Below, in pieces: positions 22,142-29,791 of a stretch of DNA of 64,000 nucleotides. The stretch lies in assembly GCA_963810755.1 (NCBI GenBank), contig CAWEOP010000001.1, forward strand, positions 1 to 64,000. The letters are read 5' to 3'. How positions within the stretch are numbered: the first letter of the stretch is position 1; every line of letters begins with the position of its first letter. The notes under the pieces are model-generated. The model did not search any database. It saw only the letters and a program-made list of their open reading frames with translations, and had not been told where the DNA came from. The stretch comes from FEN-1219 sp963810755. GTDB lineage: Bacteria; Pseudomonadota; Gammaproteobacteria; Steroidobacterales; Rariloculaceae. A program made the position numbers and the translations under genes.

Positions 22142-22771
22142 ATGAAGAGTCTTCTGGTTTCAGCGTTGCTGCTTCTAGTTCTCCCCGCGCAAGCTCAGTC
22201 GCCTGTGCCTGTGGCCGGGAAAGACTACACGGAGATTTCGAACGGCCGCCCACTCGAGCCGGCTGATGGCGTCGTCGTCGTAGAGGAATTTTTCAACTAC
22301 ATCTGCCCTGCCTGCAACAACTTCGAACCCTTCTTCGTCGCATGGACTAAGAAATTGCCGGCGTATGCGAAGGTGCACCACATTGCGGCGTCATTTCGTC
22401 CGGACTTCGTGCAATACGCCCGCGCGTACTATGCAGCGGAGGCTCATGGCGTCGTCGAAAAAACCCATGCCGCGGTGTTCGCCGCCATACACAATGCCCA
22501 TTCGCTTCCGGCCGAAGGCGACAAGCCCGATGAAGAGCGGATCGCCAAGTTTTACGGCGGCTACGGGGTTGACGCGCAGGAGTTCCTCGCCGCTATGCGC
22601 AGTTTCGGCGTTGACGCCAAGGTCCGTCGCGCCAACGAGTACATGCAGCGCAGTAAAGTTCCTAGCACGCCAACGCTCATCATTAACGGCCGCTACCTTG
22701 TTCGAGGCGCGACGTACCAGGACATGCTGGGCATCGCAACCTATTTGATCGAGAAGGAACACGCTAAGTAA
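22142..22771 (+). CDS. dsbA: DsbA-type thiol:disulfide interchange protein
   Basis: A 209 aa periplasmic thioredoxin-fold oxidase. Residues 1-18 are a signal peptide (SLLVSALLLLVLPAQAQ). The active site is FFNYICPACNNFEPFF (about 49-64) with CPAC in place of the CPHC of E. coli DsbA; the cis-proline loop is VPSTPTLIINGRYLV (about 173-187). Length matches the family. DsbA introduces disulfides into exported proteins, and the neighbouring exported cysteine-rich protein at 21067 is a possible client (inference). ATG 22142 is chosen for the signal peptide. No dsbB was seen. Confidence 0.92.
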   Translation: MKSLLVSALLLLVLPAQAQSPVPVAGKDYTEISNGRPLEPADGVVVVEEFFNYICPACNNFEPFFVAWTKKLPAYAKVHHIAASFRPDFVQYARAYYAAEAHGVVEKTHAAVFAAIHNAHSLPAEGDKPDEERIAKFYGGYGVDAQEFLAAMRSFGVDAKVRRANEYMQRSKVPSTPTLIINGRYLVRGATYQDMLGIATYLIEKEHAK

Positions 22772-22817
22772 GGAGCGTTCACTGCAGCTCAGCGTGTCCC
22801 CAAACGAGGAGTCGCGC

Positions 22818-23207
22818 GTGTCCACCTCGTCGCAAGTCGACGCGTTCTTGTCTGCTTACCCCCAGCAAGTGCGGGAGACCGCCTCGGCTGCGCGTGGGTT
22901 ACTGAAGGACCTGTTGCCTGGCGTTGCAGAGACGGTGGACGAATCTGCGAAGCTGCTCGGCTATAGCTACGGTCCGGGGTACAAGGGGGTCCTCTTCACG
23001 CTGATCATGAGCCAAACCGGTGTGAAGCTTGGGATCTTTCGAGGCGCAGAGTTGCCGGATCCAAAGCACTTGATGGCGGGGGCGGGCAAGGTTCACCGAC
23101 ACGTACAACTGCGCAGCGTCGACGACATCAAGCGGCCCGGGCTGAATCAGTTGCTGAAGGCCGCCATCTCAGCGTGGAAAAAGAGGAATCCCGCGAAGGC
23201 GGAGTGA
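22818..23207 (+). CDS. DUF1801-domain protein
   Basis: A 129 aa DUF1801 protein: VDAFLSAYPQQVRETASAAR, LKDLLPGVAETVDESAKLLG, then YGPGYKGVLFTLIMSQTGVK and KVHRHVQLRSVDDIKRPGLN. The set of an N-terminal helix pair followed by a sheet with GYKG and a basic end (KKRNPAK) fits the family. GTG 22818 is preferred because GAGGAG lies 6 nt upstream. Role unknown. Confidence 0.8.
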   Translation: MSTSSQVDAFLSAYPQQVRETASAARGLLKDLLPGVAETVDESAKLLGYSYGPGYKGVLFTLIMSQTGVKLGIFRGAELPDPKHLMAGAGKVHRHVQLRSVDDIKRPGLNQLLKAAISAWKKRNPAKAE

Positions 23208-23245
23208 GTTGCGGCTAGGCGAGGTCCTCTTCCTTGGAGTTGCTG

Positions 23246-23791
23246 ATGGCTCTCACCGTTAAGCAGCGCGGCGTGCTGAAGGGGATCGTCGTCGGCGCCG
23301 CGATAACGGTCGTCGTGATCACGAGCGCGATGTCCGCGGGCCCAATGCTGCTGTCGCCGGAAGCCGCAGCCGGGGAACGTCTCGCCTTTGCGCTTTCGGC
23401 AGACGCCTTCATCGCGCTCTGGCTGGGGATATCCGTTGGTTTGCTGGCACGGCACCGATTCTTCACGCCGGAGGATATTGACGGCAGCGGGCTCACTCAG
23501 GGCTCGGAGACCGCGAACGTCCTGCAAGCCACCCTTCAAAACACGCTGGAACAAACCGTTCTGGCGGTGCTGGTGCACTTGGCGTGGTCGATTCTGATGC
23601 CCGTGTCTTCGCTGTCGACGATACCAGCGGCTGTCATTCTCTTTTGGTGTGGCCGCGTGCTATTCGTGCGCGGCTATCGCGGCGGCGCGCCGTCTCGGGC
23701 GGTCGGGTTTGCGCTCACCTATTACCCATCCGTGCTGATGCTCGTTTTCGTGGTTGGCGCTGCCGTAAGGAAGGCATTGTCCTGGATTTAG
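23246..23791 (+). CDS. MAPEG-family membrane protein
   Basis: A 181 aa four-helix membrane protein. NVLQATLQNTLEQTVLAVLV (about 91-110) carries the N-x-x-E/Q pattern of MAPEG proteins, relatives of eukaryotic microsomal glutathione transferases and leukotriene C4 synthase. Bacterial MAPEG proteins may conjugate glutathione to lipophilic electrophiles; this is not shown here. ATG 23246 follows TTGGAG. A second, diverged MAPEG gene follows after 24 bp, probably a tandem duplication. Confidence 0.78.
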   Translation: MALTVKQRGVLKGIVVGAAITVVVITSAMSAGPMLLSPEAAAGERLAFALSADAFIALWLGISVGLLARHRFFTPEDIDGSGLTQGSETANVLQATLQNTLEQTVLAVLVHLAWSILMPVSSLSTIPAAVILFWCGRVLFVRGYRGGAPSRAVGFALTYYPSVLMLVFVVGAAVRKALSWI

Positions 23792-23815
23792 TAGGCGGTG
23801 AGAAAGGGGGTGCCG

Positions 23816-24331
23816 ATGAAGGCGGAACAAAAGGTCGTCGCTGTTGGCGCCGCGAGTGGCGTGCTGGTCATGACGTTGAGCGTGTGGTTCCTCACGAACG
23901 CTTTGCCGGCGCCAGGAATCGCCGACACGCTCGGGGAGCGCCTCGCGTATGCGCTGCGGGCAAACATCGTCGCGATCGTGCCGTACTTCATCATGCTCAT
24001 CACGATTGGTAATTCGCGATTCTTGAGCGAGGCGATCGATCCCACTCGCCGTGCGGAGAGCCGTTCGACGGAAATCGATGGGCGCGTCGCCGACAACACG
24101 TTTCAGCAGAATTTCGTTTTCGCCATCGCATCGCTTGCATTGAGCACCGTAGTTCCGCTGAATCATCTGCAGGTCGTGTGGGCCTGCGTAATCGTATTCG
24201 TAATCGCGCGTGCCGTTTTCTGGCTGGGCTACCGCTTGAATCCGCTCTATCGCGCGCCTGGGATGTCGGCGACGGCCTACATGAATCTAGGCATGATCCT
24301 GTATCTTCTTTTTCGGATGCTCGTGGGCTGA
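23816..24331 (+). CDS. MAPEG-family membrane protein, tandem copy
   Basis: A 171 aa four-helix membrane protein similar in plan to its neighbour: GAASGVLVMTLSVWFLTNAL as first helix, RLAYALRANIVAIVPYFIML, then RVADNTFQQNFVFAIASLAL (about 93-112) in the place of the MAPEG motif, and RAVFWLGYRLNPLYRAPGMS. The loops (ERLAYALRAN versus ERLAFALSAD) match between the two genes, supporting duplication. AAGGGGGTG precedes ATG 23816. Confidence 0.75.
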   Translation: MKAEQKVVAVGAASGVLVMTLSVWFLTNALPAPGIADTLGERLAYALRANIVAIVPYFIMLITIGNSRFLSEAIDPTRRAESRSTEIDGRVADNTFQQNFVFAIASLALSTVVPLNHLQVVWACVIVFVIARAVFWLGYRLNPLYRAPGMSATAYMNLGMILYLLFRMLVG

Positions 24332-24350
24332 TGGTGTTTGGACGATTCGG

Positions 24351-24836
24351 ATGCGCAACGTTTTCTGGTTGCGAGAGGGCGTGATTGCAGGCCGTAGCGG
24401 CCCAAACCGCGACGCCTGGAATCCAAGTGAGCTCGCAGGCGGTGGAATTGGTGCCGTCCTATCCGTCAATGACGGTGAGCTCGTTCATTCCGGCGATCTG
24501 AGTGCGATCGGCATTAGCTACCGTTGCATACCGTTATCCGATGCCGCGCCTCCGCAGCACGGTGATCGTCAGACCTGCGTCGATGCTCTGCCCAAGGCAT
24601 TGAGATTCGTGCTCGGGTCGATCGAGTCGGGCCGCCGCGTGCTCGTGCACTGCAGCGCGGGCAAGGACCGAACCGGGATGTTTCTCGCTTACTTTTTGTG
24701 CGCGACGGAAGGTCTAGCTCCAACGCGAGCCATCGAGGAAGTCAGGCGTGTCCGTCCCATCGCGTTGTCCGCCGAGGGTTGGGAGGCATTTACGCAGGAC
24801 GTGCTTCGCGAGCTCGTGCCGGAGCATCCGCGATGA
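24351..24836 (+). CDS. Dual-specificity/tyrosine phosphatase
   Basis: A 161 aa cysteine phosphatase. The signature HCxxGxxR appears as LVHCSAGKDRTGMFLAYFLC at about residues 98-117. The N-terminal LREGVIAGRSGPN and LAGGGIGAVLSVNDGELVHS match small DSP-like phosphatases, with a general-acid loop around IPLSDAAPPQH. Substrates may be phosphoproteins or phosphoinositides; none is indicated. The stop overlaps the ATG of the methyltransferase gene. Confidence 0.88.
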   Translation: MRNVFWLREGVIAGRSGPNRDAWNPSELAGGGIGAVLSVNDGELVHSGDLSAIGISYRCIPLSDAAPPQHGDRQTCVDALPKALRFVLGSIESGRRVLVHCSAGKDRTGMFLAYFLCATEGLAPTRAIEEVRRVRPIALSAEGWEAFTQDVLRELVPEHPR

Positions 24837-25621
24837 GCCAAGCGTTATACGATCGGATCGGAGTCGGTTACTCGGAATACCGCCGACCGGATGAACGCAT
24901 CGCGACGCGCATCGACGCAGCGCTCGGGCATTCTCGAACGGTGCTGAACGTCGGTGCGGGCGCGGGCTCATACGAACCAAAGGATCGTTTCGTGGTCGCG
25001 GTAGAGCCGTCTGCTGAGATGATACGGCAGCGTCCTCGGACGGCCGCGCAATCGATACAAGCGGTCGCCGATCGCTTGCCTTTCTCCGATCGCGCTTTTG
25101 ACGCGACTCTCGCGATTCTAACGATTCATCATTGGTCACGTCGCGATCGCGGACTTGCCGAAATGCGCAGGGTCTCTCGAGATCGCGTTGTCATCTTCAC
25201 TTGGGATCCTACGCATCCGAGTTTCTGGTTTATTCAAGACTATCTACCTGAAATTCTGGAAATCGATCGGCGTCACTTCCCTTCGTCGAGCGAAATCGAG
25301 AGAGCGATCGGTCCGATCGAGGTTCACAAGCTTCCCGTACCGGCCGATTGCTCCGATGGCTTTCTCGGTGCGTACTGGCGCCGCCCGGCCGCATACTTGG
25401 ACGCTCGCGTGCGCGCGGCAATCTCGATATTCTCCAAGGTCGACTCGATGCCTGCGATCGAACGCCTCAGACGCGATCTCGCGGATGGAACCTGGGGTGA
25501 CCGATACGCCTCGTTGCTAACGCTCCCGGAGCTGGACGTCGGCTATCGGCTGGTCGTCGCGCGATGCGGCGGCGACGCGCAAGCGGAGCTCGTTTCGAGA
25601 GTCGTCGATCGTGAAAATTGA
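24833..25621 (+). CDS. Class I SAM-dependent methyltransferase
   Basis: A 262 aa protein with AdoMet motif I VLNVGAGAGSYEP (about 39-51), acidic loop VVAVEPSAEMIRQRP, motif around VADRLPFSDRAFDATLAILT (about 80-99), and HHWSRRDRGLAEMRRVSRDR. This is the Methyltransf_11 type, which methylates small molecules. Start ATG overlaps the phosphatase stop (ATGA), and its end overlaps the GAF gene, so phosphatase, methyltransferase, GAF protein and DUF1801 protein form a coupled run. Confidence 0.9.
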   Translation: MSQALYDRIGVGYSEYRRPDERIATRIDAALGHSRTVLNVGAGAGSYEPKDRFVVAVEPSAEMIRQRPRTAAQSIQAVADRLPFSDRAFDATLAILTIHHWSRRDRGLAEMRRVSRDRVVIFTWDPTHPSFWFIQDYLPEILEIDRRHFPSSSEIERAIGPIEVHKLPVPADCSDGFLGAYWRRPAAYLDARVRAAISIFSKVDSMPAIERLRRDLADGTWGDRYASLLTLPELDVGYRLVVARCGGDAQAELVSRVVDREN

Positions 25622-26075
25622 TCCGCGAATAGCGGCGCTGCAGCTGCTGGCTCACGATGCGGGTAGTCGTGCGGCGAGGGCGCGACGAGCCGTCGAGCTC
25701 ATCCGCACGCTGGGTCCGTACCGCTGGGCCGGGCTGTACGACGTCCTTGCTACGGAAATCGCAGTGATCGCGTGGGACGGCCCGGAGCCGCCGACTTACC
25801 CTCGTTTTCCGGTGACGAAGGGCCTTAATGGCGCAGCGGTGTCGAGCAAGGAGCCGGTGATTGTGCAGGACGTGGCCAATGATTCACGATATCTCACGAC
25901 GATCGGCGGAACACGAGGCGAAATGATTCAGCCAATCTTGAGTGAATCGAGCATTGTCGTCGGGACGATCGACGTCGAGAGCGAACGGGTGAATGCGTTC
26001 TCGGATCGAGACCGGGAGGTCCTGGCCGTGTGTGCTCAGAGCCTTCTCTGGTTATGGCGTCATGCGCAAAAGTAA
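25611..26075 (+). CDS. GAF-domain protein
   Basis: A 154 aa single GAF domain: LIRTLGPYRWAGLYDVLATE (about 30-49), VTKGLNGAAVSSKEPVIVQD, DSRYLTTIGGTRGEMIQPIL, and VGTIDVESERVNAFSDRDRE. Free-methionine sulfoxide reductases have this layout but need three cysteines; only one (AVCAQ) is seen, so a sensor or binding role is more likely. GTG start at 25611 overlaps the previous gene by 11 bp. Confidence 0.82.
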   Translation: MKIDPRIAALQLLAHDAGSRAARARRAVELIRTLGPYRWAGLYDVLATEIAVIAWDGPEPPTYPRFPVTKGLNGAAVSSKEPVIVQDVANDSRYLTTIGGTRGEMIQPILSESSIVVGTIDVESERVNAFSDRDREVLAVCAQSLLWLWRHAQK

Positions 26076-26529
26076 ACCTCGCCGCATTGCGCTTGACCTC
26101 CACGGGCTGAGCGGCATGAACGCCGTCTTTCGCGTGTCCCTCGGGGTAAAACGAGATCCGGCTGTCGAAGCTTGGCTCGATGGCCCGGGCGAGCTGCGGG
26201 CCATTGCGCAGACGTGGTTCGCGCGGATGCGGCAGTGCGGCAACGATGTCCGAGAGCTGATACACGATGGTTGCCCGGTCGCATGCGTAAAGGACGCGCC
26301 GTTCGGGTACGTCAACTCATTCAAGACCTACGTCAACGTCGGCTTCTTCAACGGCGCGATGCTCGAGGACCCCGCCGGCCTGTTGGAGGGCAGTGGCAAA
26401 CGCATGCGGCACGTGAAGTTGAGTCCCGAACGCGAGCTCAACGCCGCAGCTCTCAGCGATCTAATCGATGCCGCCTACGCGGATATTAGGGTGCGCCTCG
26501 GCGCCGAACGGTCCTCAGCGAAAAGGTGA
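26062..26529 (+). CDS. DUF1801-domain protein
   Basis: A 155 aa protein: WFARMRQCGNDVRELIHDGC, PVACVKDAPFGYVNSFKTYV and NVGFFNGAMLEDPAGLLEGS, then GKRMRHVKLSPERELNAAAL. The F-x-H-V-N/GFFNGA-L-DP-GLLEG-GKRMRH set is characteristic of a DUF1801 subgroup. ATG 26062 overlaps the GAF gene by 14 bp. Function unknown. Confidence 0.82.
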   Translation: MRKSKPRRIALDLHGLSGMNAVFRVSLGVKRDPAVEAWLDGPGELRAIAQTWFARMRQCGNDVRELIHDGCPVACVKDAPFGYVNSFKTYVNVGFFNGAMLEDPAGLLEGSGKRMRHVKLSPERELNAAALSDLIDAAYADIRVRLGAERSSAKR

Positions 26530-26533
26530 CACC

Positions 26534-26932
26534 GTGACAGACCTGCGCAAAGTCCCGGCTGGCACGGAACTGGCTCGCCCGTTCATGCCGGCAAAAGACT
26601 TCGACCTTTCCAAACGCTTCTACGAAACGCTCGGCTTCGACAAGGTCCTCGATAGCGACGTCGCTATTTTCAACGCGGGATCCGGCGGGTTCATTTTGCA
26701 GCGCTACTATCAGAAGGACTGGGCCGAGAACTTCATGATGCAGCTCATGGTCGACGATCTCGACGCGTGGTGGGCGCATGTCGTCAGCCTGGATTTGCCG
26801 AAAGAGTTCGGCGTACCGGCCCCACGGCCGCCGGCGATGCAGCCCTGGGGACTTCGTATCGCATACGTGTTCGACCCCTCCGGTGTTCTTTGGCATGTCT
26901 CGCAACGGCGCGAGGGTGCGGTGCAGGACTAG
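26534..26932 (+). CDS. VOC-family protein
   Basis: A 132 aa glyoxalase-like protein: ARPFMPAKDFDLSKRFYETL, GFDKVLDSDVAIFNAGSGGF, DLDAWWAHVVSLDLPKEFGV and IAYVFDPSGVLWHVSQ. The order matches single VOC proteins. The GTG 26534 start follows AAAAGGTG, 4 bp after the preceding stop. It and the GFA gene behind it repeat the VOC-GFA pairing that recurs at 27488-27941. Confidence 0.85.
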   Translation: MTDLRKVPAGTELARPFMPAKDFDLSKRFYETLGFDKVLDSDVAIFNAGSGGFILQRYYQKDWAENFMMQLMVDDLDAWWAHVVSLDLPKEFGVPAPRPPAMQPWGLRIAYVFDPSGVLWHVSQRREGAVQD

Positions 26933-26970
26933 CGGAAGTAAGCGCACGTGGCGCCCAAAAGGAGTCTGGC

Positions 26971-27399
26971 GTGACGTCTCTCCAATCGCACGAGGGCGCC
27001 TGTCACTGTGGTGCCGTCGGGTTCGTGTATCGGACTGCGCTCCCACCGGAAGCGTGGTCGATTCGTGCGTGTCAGTGCACCTTCTGTCGGACTCACGCCG
27101 CTCTCTCGACCTCCGACCCCCGCGGTTTCCTGCAATTCCTGGAACACACGCCGGATGCGCTGAACCCGTATCGATTTGGTCGCAAGACGGCGGACTTCCT
27201 GATTTGCCGCAACTGCGGTGCATTCATCGGCGCGATCATGCGGTCGGGAAACAACGACTTTGGCATCATCAACGTTCGCGTCTTACAGTCGGTGCTGAGC
27301 CGCCTGCAGGAAGCAAAGCCGATGCACTATGAAAACGAGGGGCCGGCGGAACGCACGGGCCGTCGCGAGGGCCGCTGGACGCCCATCGCAGTCGGTTAG
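26971..27399 (+). CDS. GFA-domain zinc protein
   Basis: A 142 aa GFA/CENP-V-type protein: GACHCGAVGFVY (residues 9-20), CQCTFCRTHAALSTSDPRGF (about 34-53) and ICRNCGAFIGAIM (about 78-90) supply the zinc cysteines. GTG 26971 follows AAGGAG. The catalytic claim of the family (formaldehyde-glutathione adduct) is uncertain. Related to the products at 12904 and 27941. Confidence 0.85.
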   Translation: MTSLQSHEGACHCGAVGFVYRTALPPEAWSIRACQCTFCRTHAALSTSDPRGFLQFLEHTPDALNPYRFGRKTADFLICRNCGAFIGAIMRSGNNDFGIINVRVLQSVLSRLQEAKPMHYENEGPAERTGRREGRWTPIAVG

Positions 27400-27487
27400 A
27401 CCTTTTCACGCGACCGCCGAACCGAACGGCCGGGAAGCTCACCATGACGCATCCGAGTCTTGGCACCTCACCAGCGAGATCAGCGTC

Positions 27488-27877
27488 GTGAAGCAATCCA
27501 TCGCGCGCGTGACGTTGGTCGTCCGCGACTACGATGAAGCGATCGCATTCTTCACCGGCGCGCTTCAATTCGAGCTCGTCGAAGACACGTACATTCCCGA
27601 GCAAGACAAGCGTTGGGTCGTGCTCGCGCCCAAGGGTGGTAGCACGAGTCTGCTCCTCGCCCGCGCATCGAGTGATGAGCAACGGGCGGCCATCGGGAAT
27701 CAGACTGGCGGCCGCGTGGCGTTCTTCTTGAACACGGACGACTTTTCGCGCGACTATCAGTCCATGACAGCTCGAGGCGTAAAGTTCGTTCGAGAACCCG
27801 CCGCGCAGCCCTACGGCACCGTGGCAGTGTTCGAGGATCTGTACGGAAATCTATGGGATCTCGTCGGCCCCGCGTAA
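27488..27877 (+). CDS. VOC-family protein
   Basis: A 129 aa glyoxalase-like protein: ARVTLVVRDYDEAIAFFTGA (residues 6-25), LQFELVEDTYIPEQDKRWVV, then VAFFLNTDDFSRDYQSMTAR and GTVAVFEDLYGNLWDLVGPA. The ending with EDLYGNLWDL is typical of a common VOC subfamily. The start is likely GTG 27488; no strong ribosome site. Ligand unknown. Confidence 0.87.
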   Translation: MKQSIARVTLVVRDYDEAIAFFTGALQFELVEDTYIPEQDKRWVVLAPKGGSTSLLLARASSDEQRAAIGNQTGGRVAFFLNTDDFSRDYQSMTARGVKFVREPAAQPYGTVAVFEDLYGNLWDLVGPA

Positions 27878-27940
27878 GTGGGCTGCGCGCCAGGCCTAAA
27901 ACGGGGCCGGCGCCGCAATGACAAGTCAAATTCGGGCAAC

Positions 27941-28303
27941 GTGATATCGGCGTCGTGCCACTGTGGAGCGGTGCAAATCGAGGTGTCGGCCAGCCCTCGG
28001 TCGTTGACGTCGTGCAACTGTTCTATTTGCCGCCGCTTGGGAGCGCTGTGGGCGCACTACACTCGCCGAGAAGCGCGCCTCGTCTCCCCGAGCAGTGCGG
28101 TTGTCGCCTATGTTTGGGGTGATCGAGTCATCGAGTTCTATCGCTGTGCTGTGTGTGGCTGCTCGACGCACTATGAGGACGTCGAGAAGATCGATAGCAG
28201 CAGGTTCTCCGTAAACGCGCGATGCATGGCGGCGGAGGACATCGAAGGTGTACGGATTCGAAATTTCGATGGCGCCGTTTCGTGGAAGTTCGTCGACACG
28301 TGA
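27941..28303 (+). CDS. GFA-domain zinc protein
   Basis: A 120 aa short GFA protein: SCHCGAVQIEVSASPRSLTS (residues 4-23), CNCSICRRLGALWAHYTRRE and CAVCGCSTHYEDVE provide the zinc cysteines; VNARCMAAEDIEGVRIRNFD closes it. The frame is open to 27878 but the residues before GTG 27941 are basic and unlikely. It lies 63 bp after a VOC gene. Cytoplasmic; no assured function. Confidence 0.83.
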   Translation: MISASCHCGAVQIEVSASPRSLTSCNCSICRRLGALWAHYTRREARLVSPSSAVVAYVWGDRVIEFYRCAVCGCSTHYEDVEKIDSSRFSVNARCMAAEDIEGVRIRNFDGAVSWKFVDT

Positions 28304-28325
28304 GCGAGTGCGCAGGTGCGGCGGG

Positions 28326-28919
28326 ATGAATCATCCGTTGCGATGCCAGTGCGGCCGATTCAGGGGCTACGTGATTCCCACGCGCAGCGAGACCCACGGC
28401 GTGTGCTATTGCCGAGATTGCCAGGCATACGCGCGCGCGCTCGGCCAGGAACGCGACGTGCTCGACGCGATGGGCGGCACCGAGGTGGTCGGCGTCGCTC
28501 CACGGAACGTCGTGTTCACGGAGGGGCGCGAAGCGCTCGCGTGCCTTTCGCTCACGGAGAAGGGTTTGCTGCGTTGGTACGCCGGTTGCTGCGACACGCC
28601 CATCGGCAACACACCGCGCGACTTCAAGATGTCTTTCGTAGGGGTCATCCATACCTGCTTGCGTCACTCGACGCGAAGCGTCGAAGATTCGTTCGGTCCC
28701 GTTCGGATGCGCGCGAATATCAAGGACGCGAAGGGCAAGCCCGATCCGATGCGGATGAGCACGGCGATGCGACTGGTGCCGTTCGCCGTATCGCTGTTAC
28801 GAGCACGCTGGAGCGGTGCGTATCGCAGCACGCCGTTCTTCTCCGAGGGCGGAACGCCTGTCGTAACGCCGCGCGTGTTGAGCAAGATCGAGCTCGAGAG
28901 AGCTATGAAGGCCAACTGA
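28326..28919 (+). CDS. DUF6151-type (GFA-related) protein
   Basis: A 197 aa cysteine-rich protein: LRCQCGRFRGYVIPTRSETH, GVCYCRDCQAYARALGQERD, then TEVVGVAPRNVVFTEGREAL and YAGCCDTPIGNTPRDFKMSF. The CxC and CxxC pairs echo the GFA family, and the longer C-terminal domain with PTPFFSEGG-like sequence fits the DUF6151 proteins, as far as I recall. It follows the short GFA gene by 22 bp. Function unknown. Confidence 0.72.
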   Translation: MNHPLRCQCGRFRGYVIPTRSETHGVCYCRDCQAYARALGQERDVLDAMGGTEVVGVAPRNVVFTEGREALACLSLTEKGLLRWYAGCCDTPIGNTPRDFKMSFVGVIHTCLRHSTRSVEDSFGPVRMRANIKDAKGKPDPMRMSTAMRLVPFAVSLLRARWSGAYRSTPFFSEGGTPVVTPRVLSKIELERAMKAN

Positions 28920-28991
28920 ATCAAGGTCTTGTGATCCGCCAATGCCGCGGTCGTCGCCGCGCTTCGGCGGTGCTTATTTAAGGAGATCCTC

Positions 28992-29393
28992 GTGAATATC
29001 CATCCGCATCTCTCCTTCGATGGGCAATGCGAAGCCGCGTTTCGCGCCTATCAGCGGCTGCTCGGCGGCGAGCTCAAAACGCTGCTCTCGTACGGAGAGT
29101 CGCCCATTGCCAGTCAGTTCCCGGCGGAAATGCGGAGCAAGATCCTGCACGCGGCGCTCCTGGTCGACGATCACGAGCTCACGGGTGCCGACGTACCGTC
29201 CGCTCACTATCGGGCGCCGCAAGGCTGTTCCGTCATGCTCTCGTTGGCGGATCTCGCGAAGGCTGAAGAGATCTTCCGCGGGCTCGCTGAGGGCGGGCGC
29301 GTCCAAATGCCGTTCGAAAAGACCTTTTGGGCCAAGCGCTACGGCGTGCTCGTCGACGCCTTCGGCGTGCCGTGGGAGATCAACTGCGGATAG
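28992..29393 (+). CDS. PhnB-like VOC protein
   Basis: A 133 aa VOC protein of the PhnB/YjdN type: NIHPHLSFDGQCEAAFRAYQ (residues 2-21), LLGGELKTLLSYGESPIASQ, ILHAALLVDDHELTGADVPS, then SVMLSLADLAKAEEIFRGLA and FWAKRYGVLVDAFGVPWEIN. All family blocks are present. A strong AAGGAG site precedes GTG 28992. PhnB homologues have no agreed activity. Its stop is 3 bp before the ASCH gene. Confidence 0.9.
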   Translation: MNIHPHLSFDGQCEAAFRAYQRLLGGELKTLLSYGESPIASQFPAEMRSKILHAALLVDDHELTGADVPSAHYRAPQGCSVMLSLADLAKAEEIFRGLAEGGRVQMPFEKTFWAKRYGVLVDAFGVPWEINCG

Positions 29394-29396
29394 CGC

Positions 29397-29672
29397 ATGC
29401 AATTCACCAAACGTTTGCGGGAGCCGATAGCGCGCGGCGAGATCACGTGCAGCATCCGGATCTGGAAACGTCCGCACGTCCGCGTCGGCGGTCGCTATCC
29501 ATTCGGTCGCGGCCACATCGTGATCGACAAGCTGCATCGGATCGAGCTCGACGACATCACGCCGGCGCTCGCACGGCGCTCGGGGTTCGCGGGCGTCGTC
29601 GATCTGCTCAAGGTGGCGAAGCACGGCGCGGGCGAGAACGTCTACCTCATTGAGTTCCACTACGAGCCCTGA
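29397..29672 (+). CDS. ASCH-domain protein
   Basis: A 91 aa ASCH domain (PUA-like fold, proposed to bind RNA or modify nucleosides). QFTKRLREPIARGEITCSIR (residues 2-21) holds the G-x-K/I-T-x-x-x-R type motif, followed by VRVGGRYPFGRGHIVIDKLH. Length fits single-domain ASCH proteins. Start 3 bp after the VOC gene indicates co-translation. Confidence 0.82.
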   Translation: MQFTKRLREPIARGEITCSIRIWKRPHVRVGGRYPFGRGHIVIDKLHRIELDDITPALARRSGFAGVVDLLKVAKHGAGENVYLIEFHYEP

Positions 29673-29791
29673 GCTGCGCGCGGGGCATCCGGGTCCGAAC
29701 GGCGTGGACGGCGCTTCGGGTCCGTCTTTTGCCCCAGCCGCAGGTGTTTCCGTAGCATCGCCCATCGCCCGCCAAGTATCATTCGCGTGCG

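Noticed and set aside
27918..27941. ATG at 27918 as start of the GFA gene
   Set aside because: It is out of frame with the cysteine motifs and reaches a stop after eight codons; GTG 27941 is in frame.
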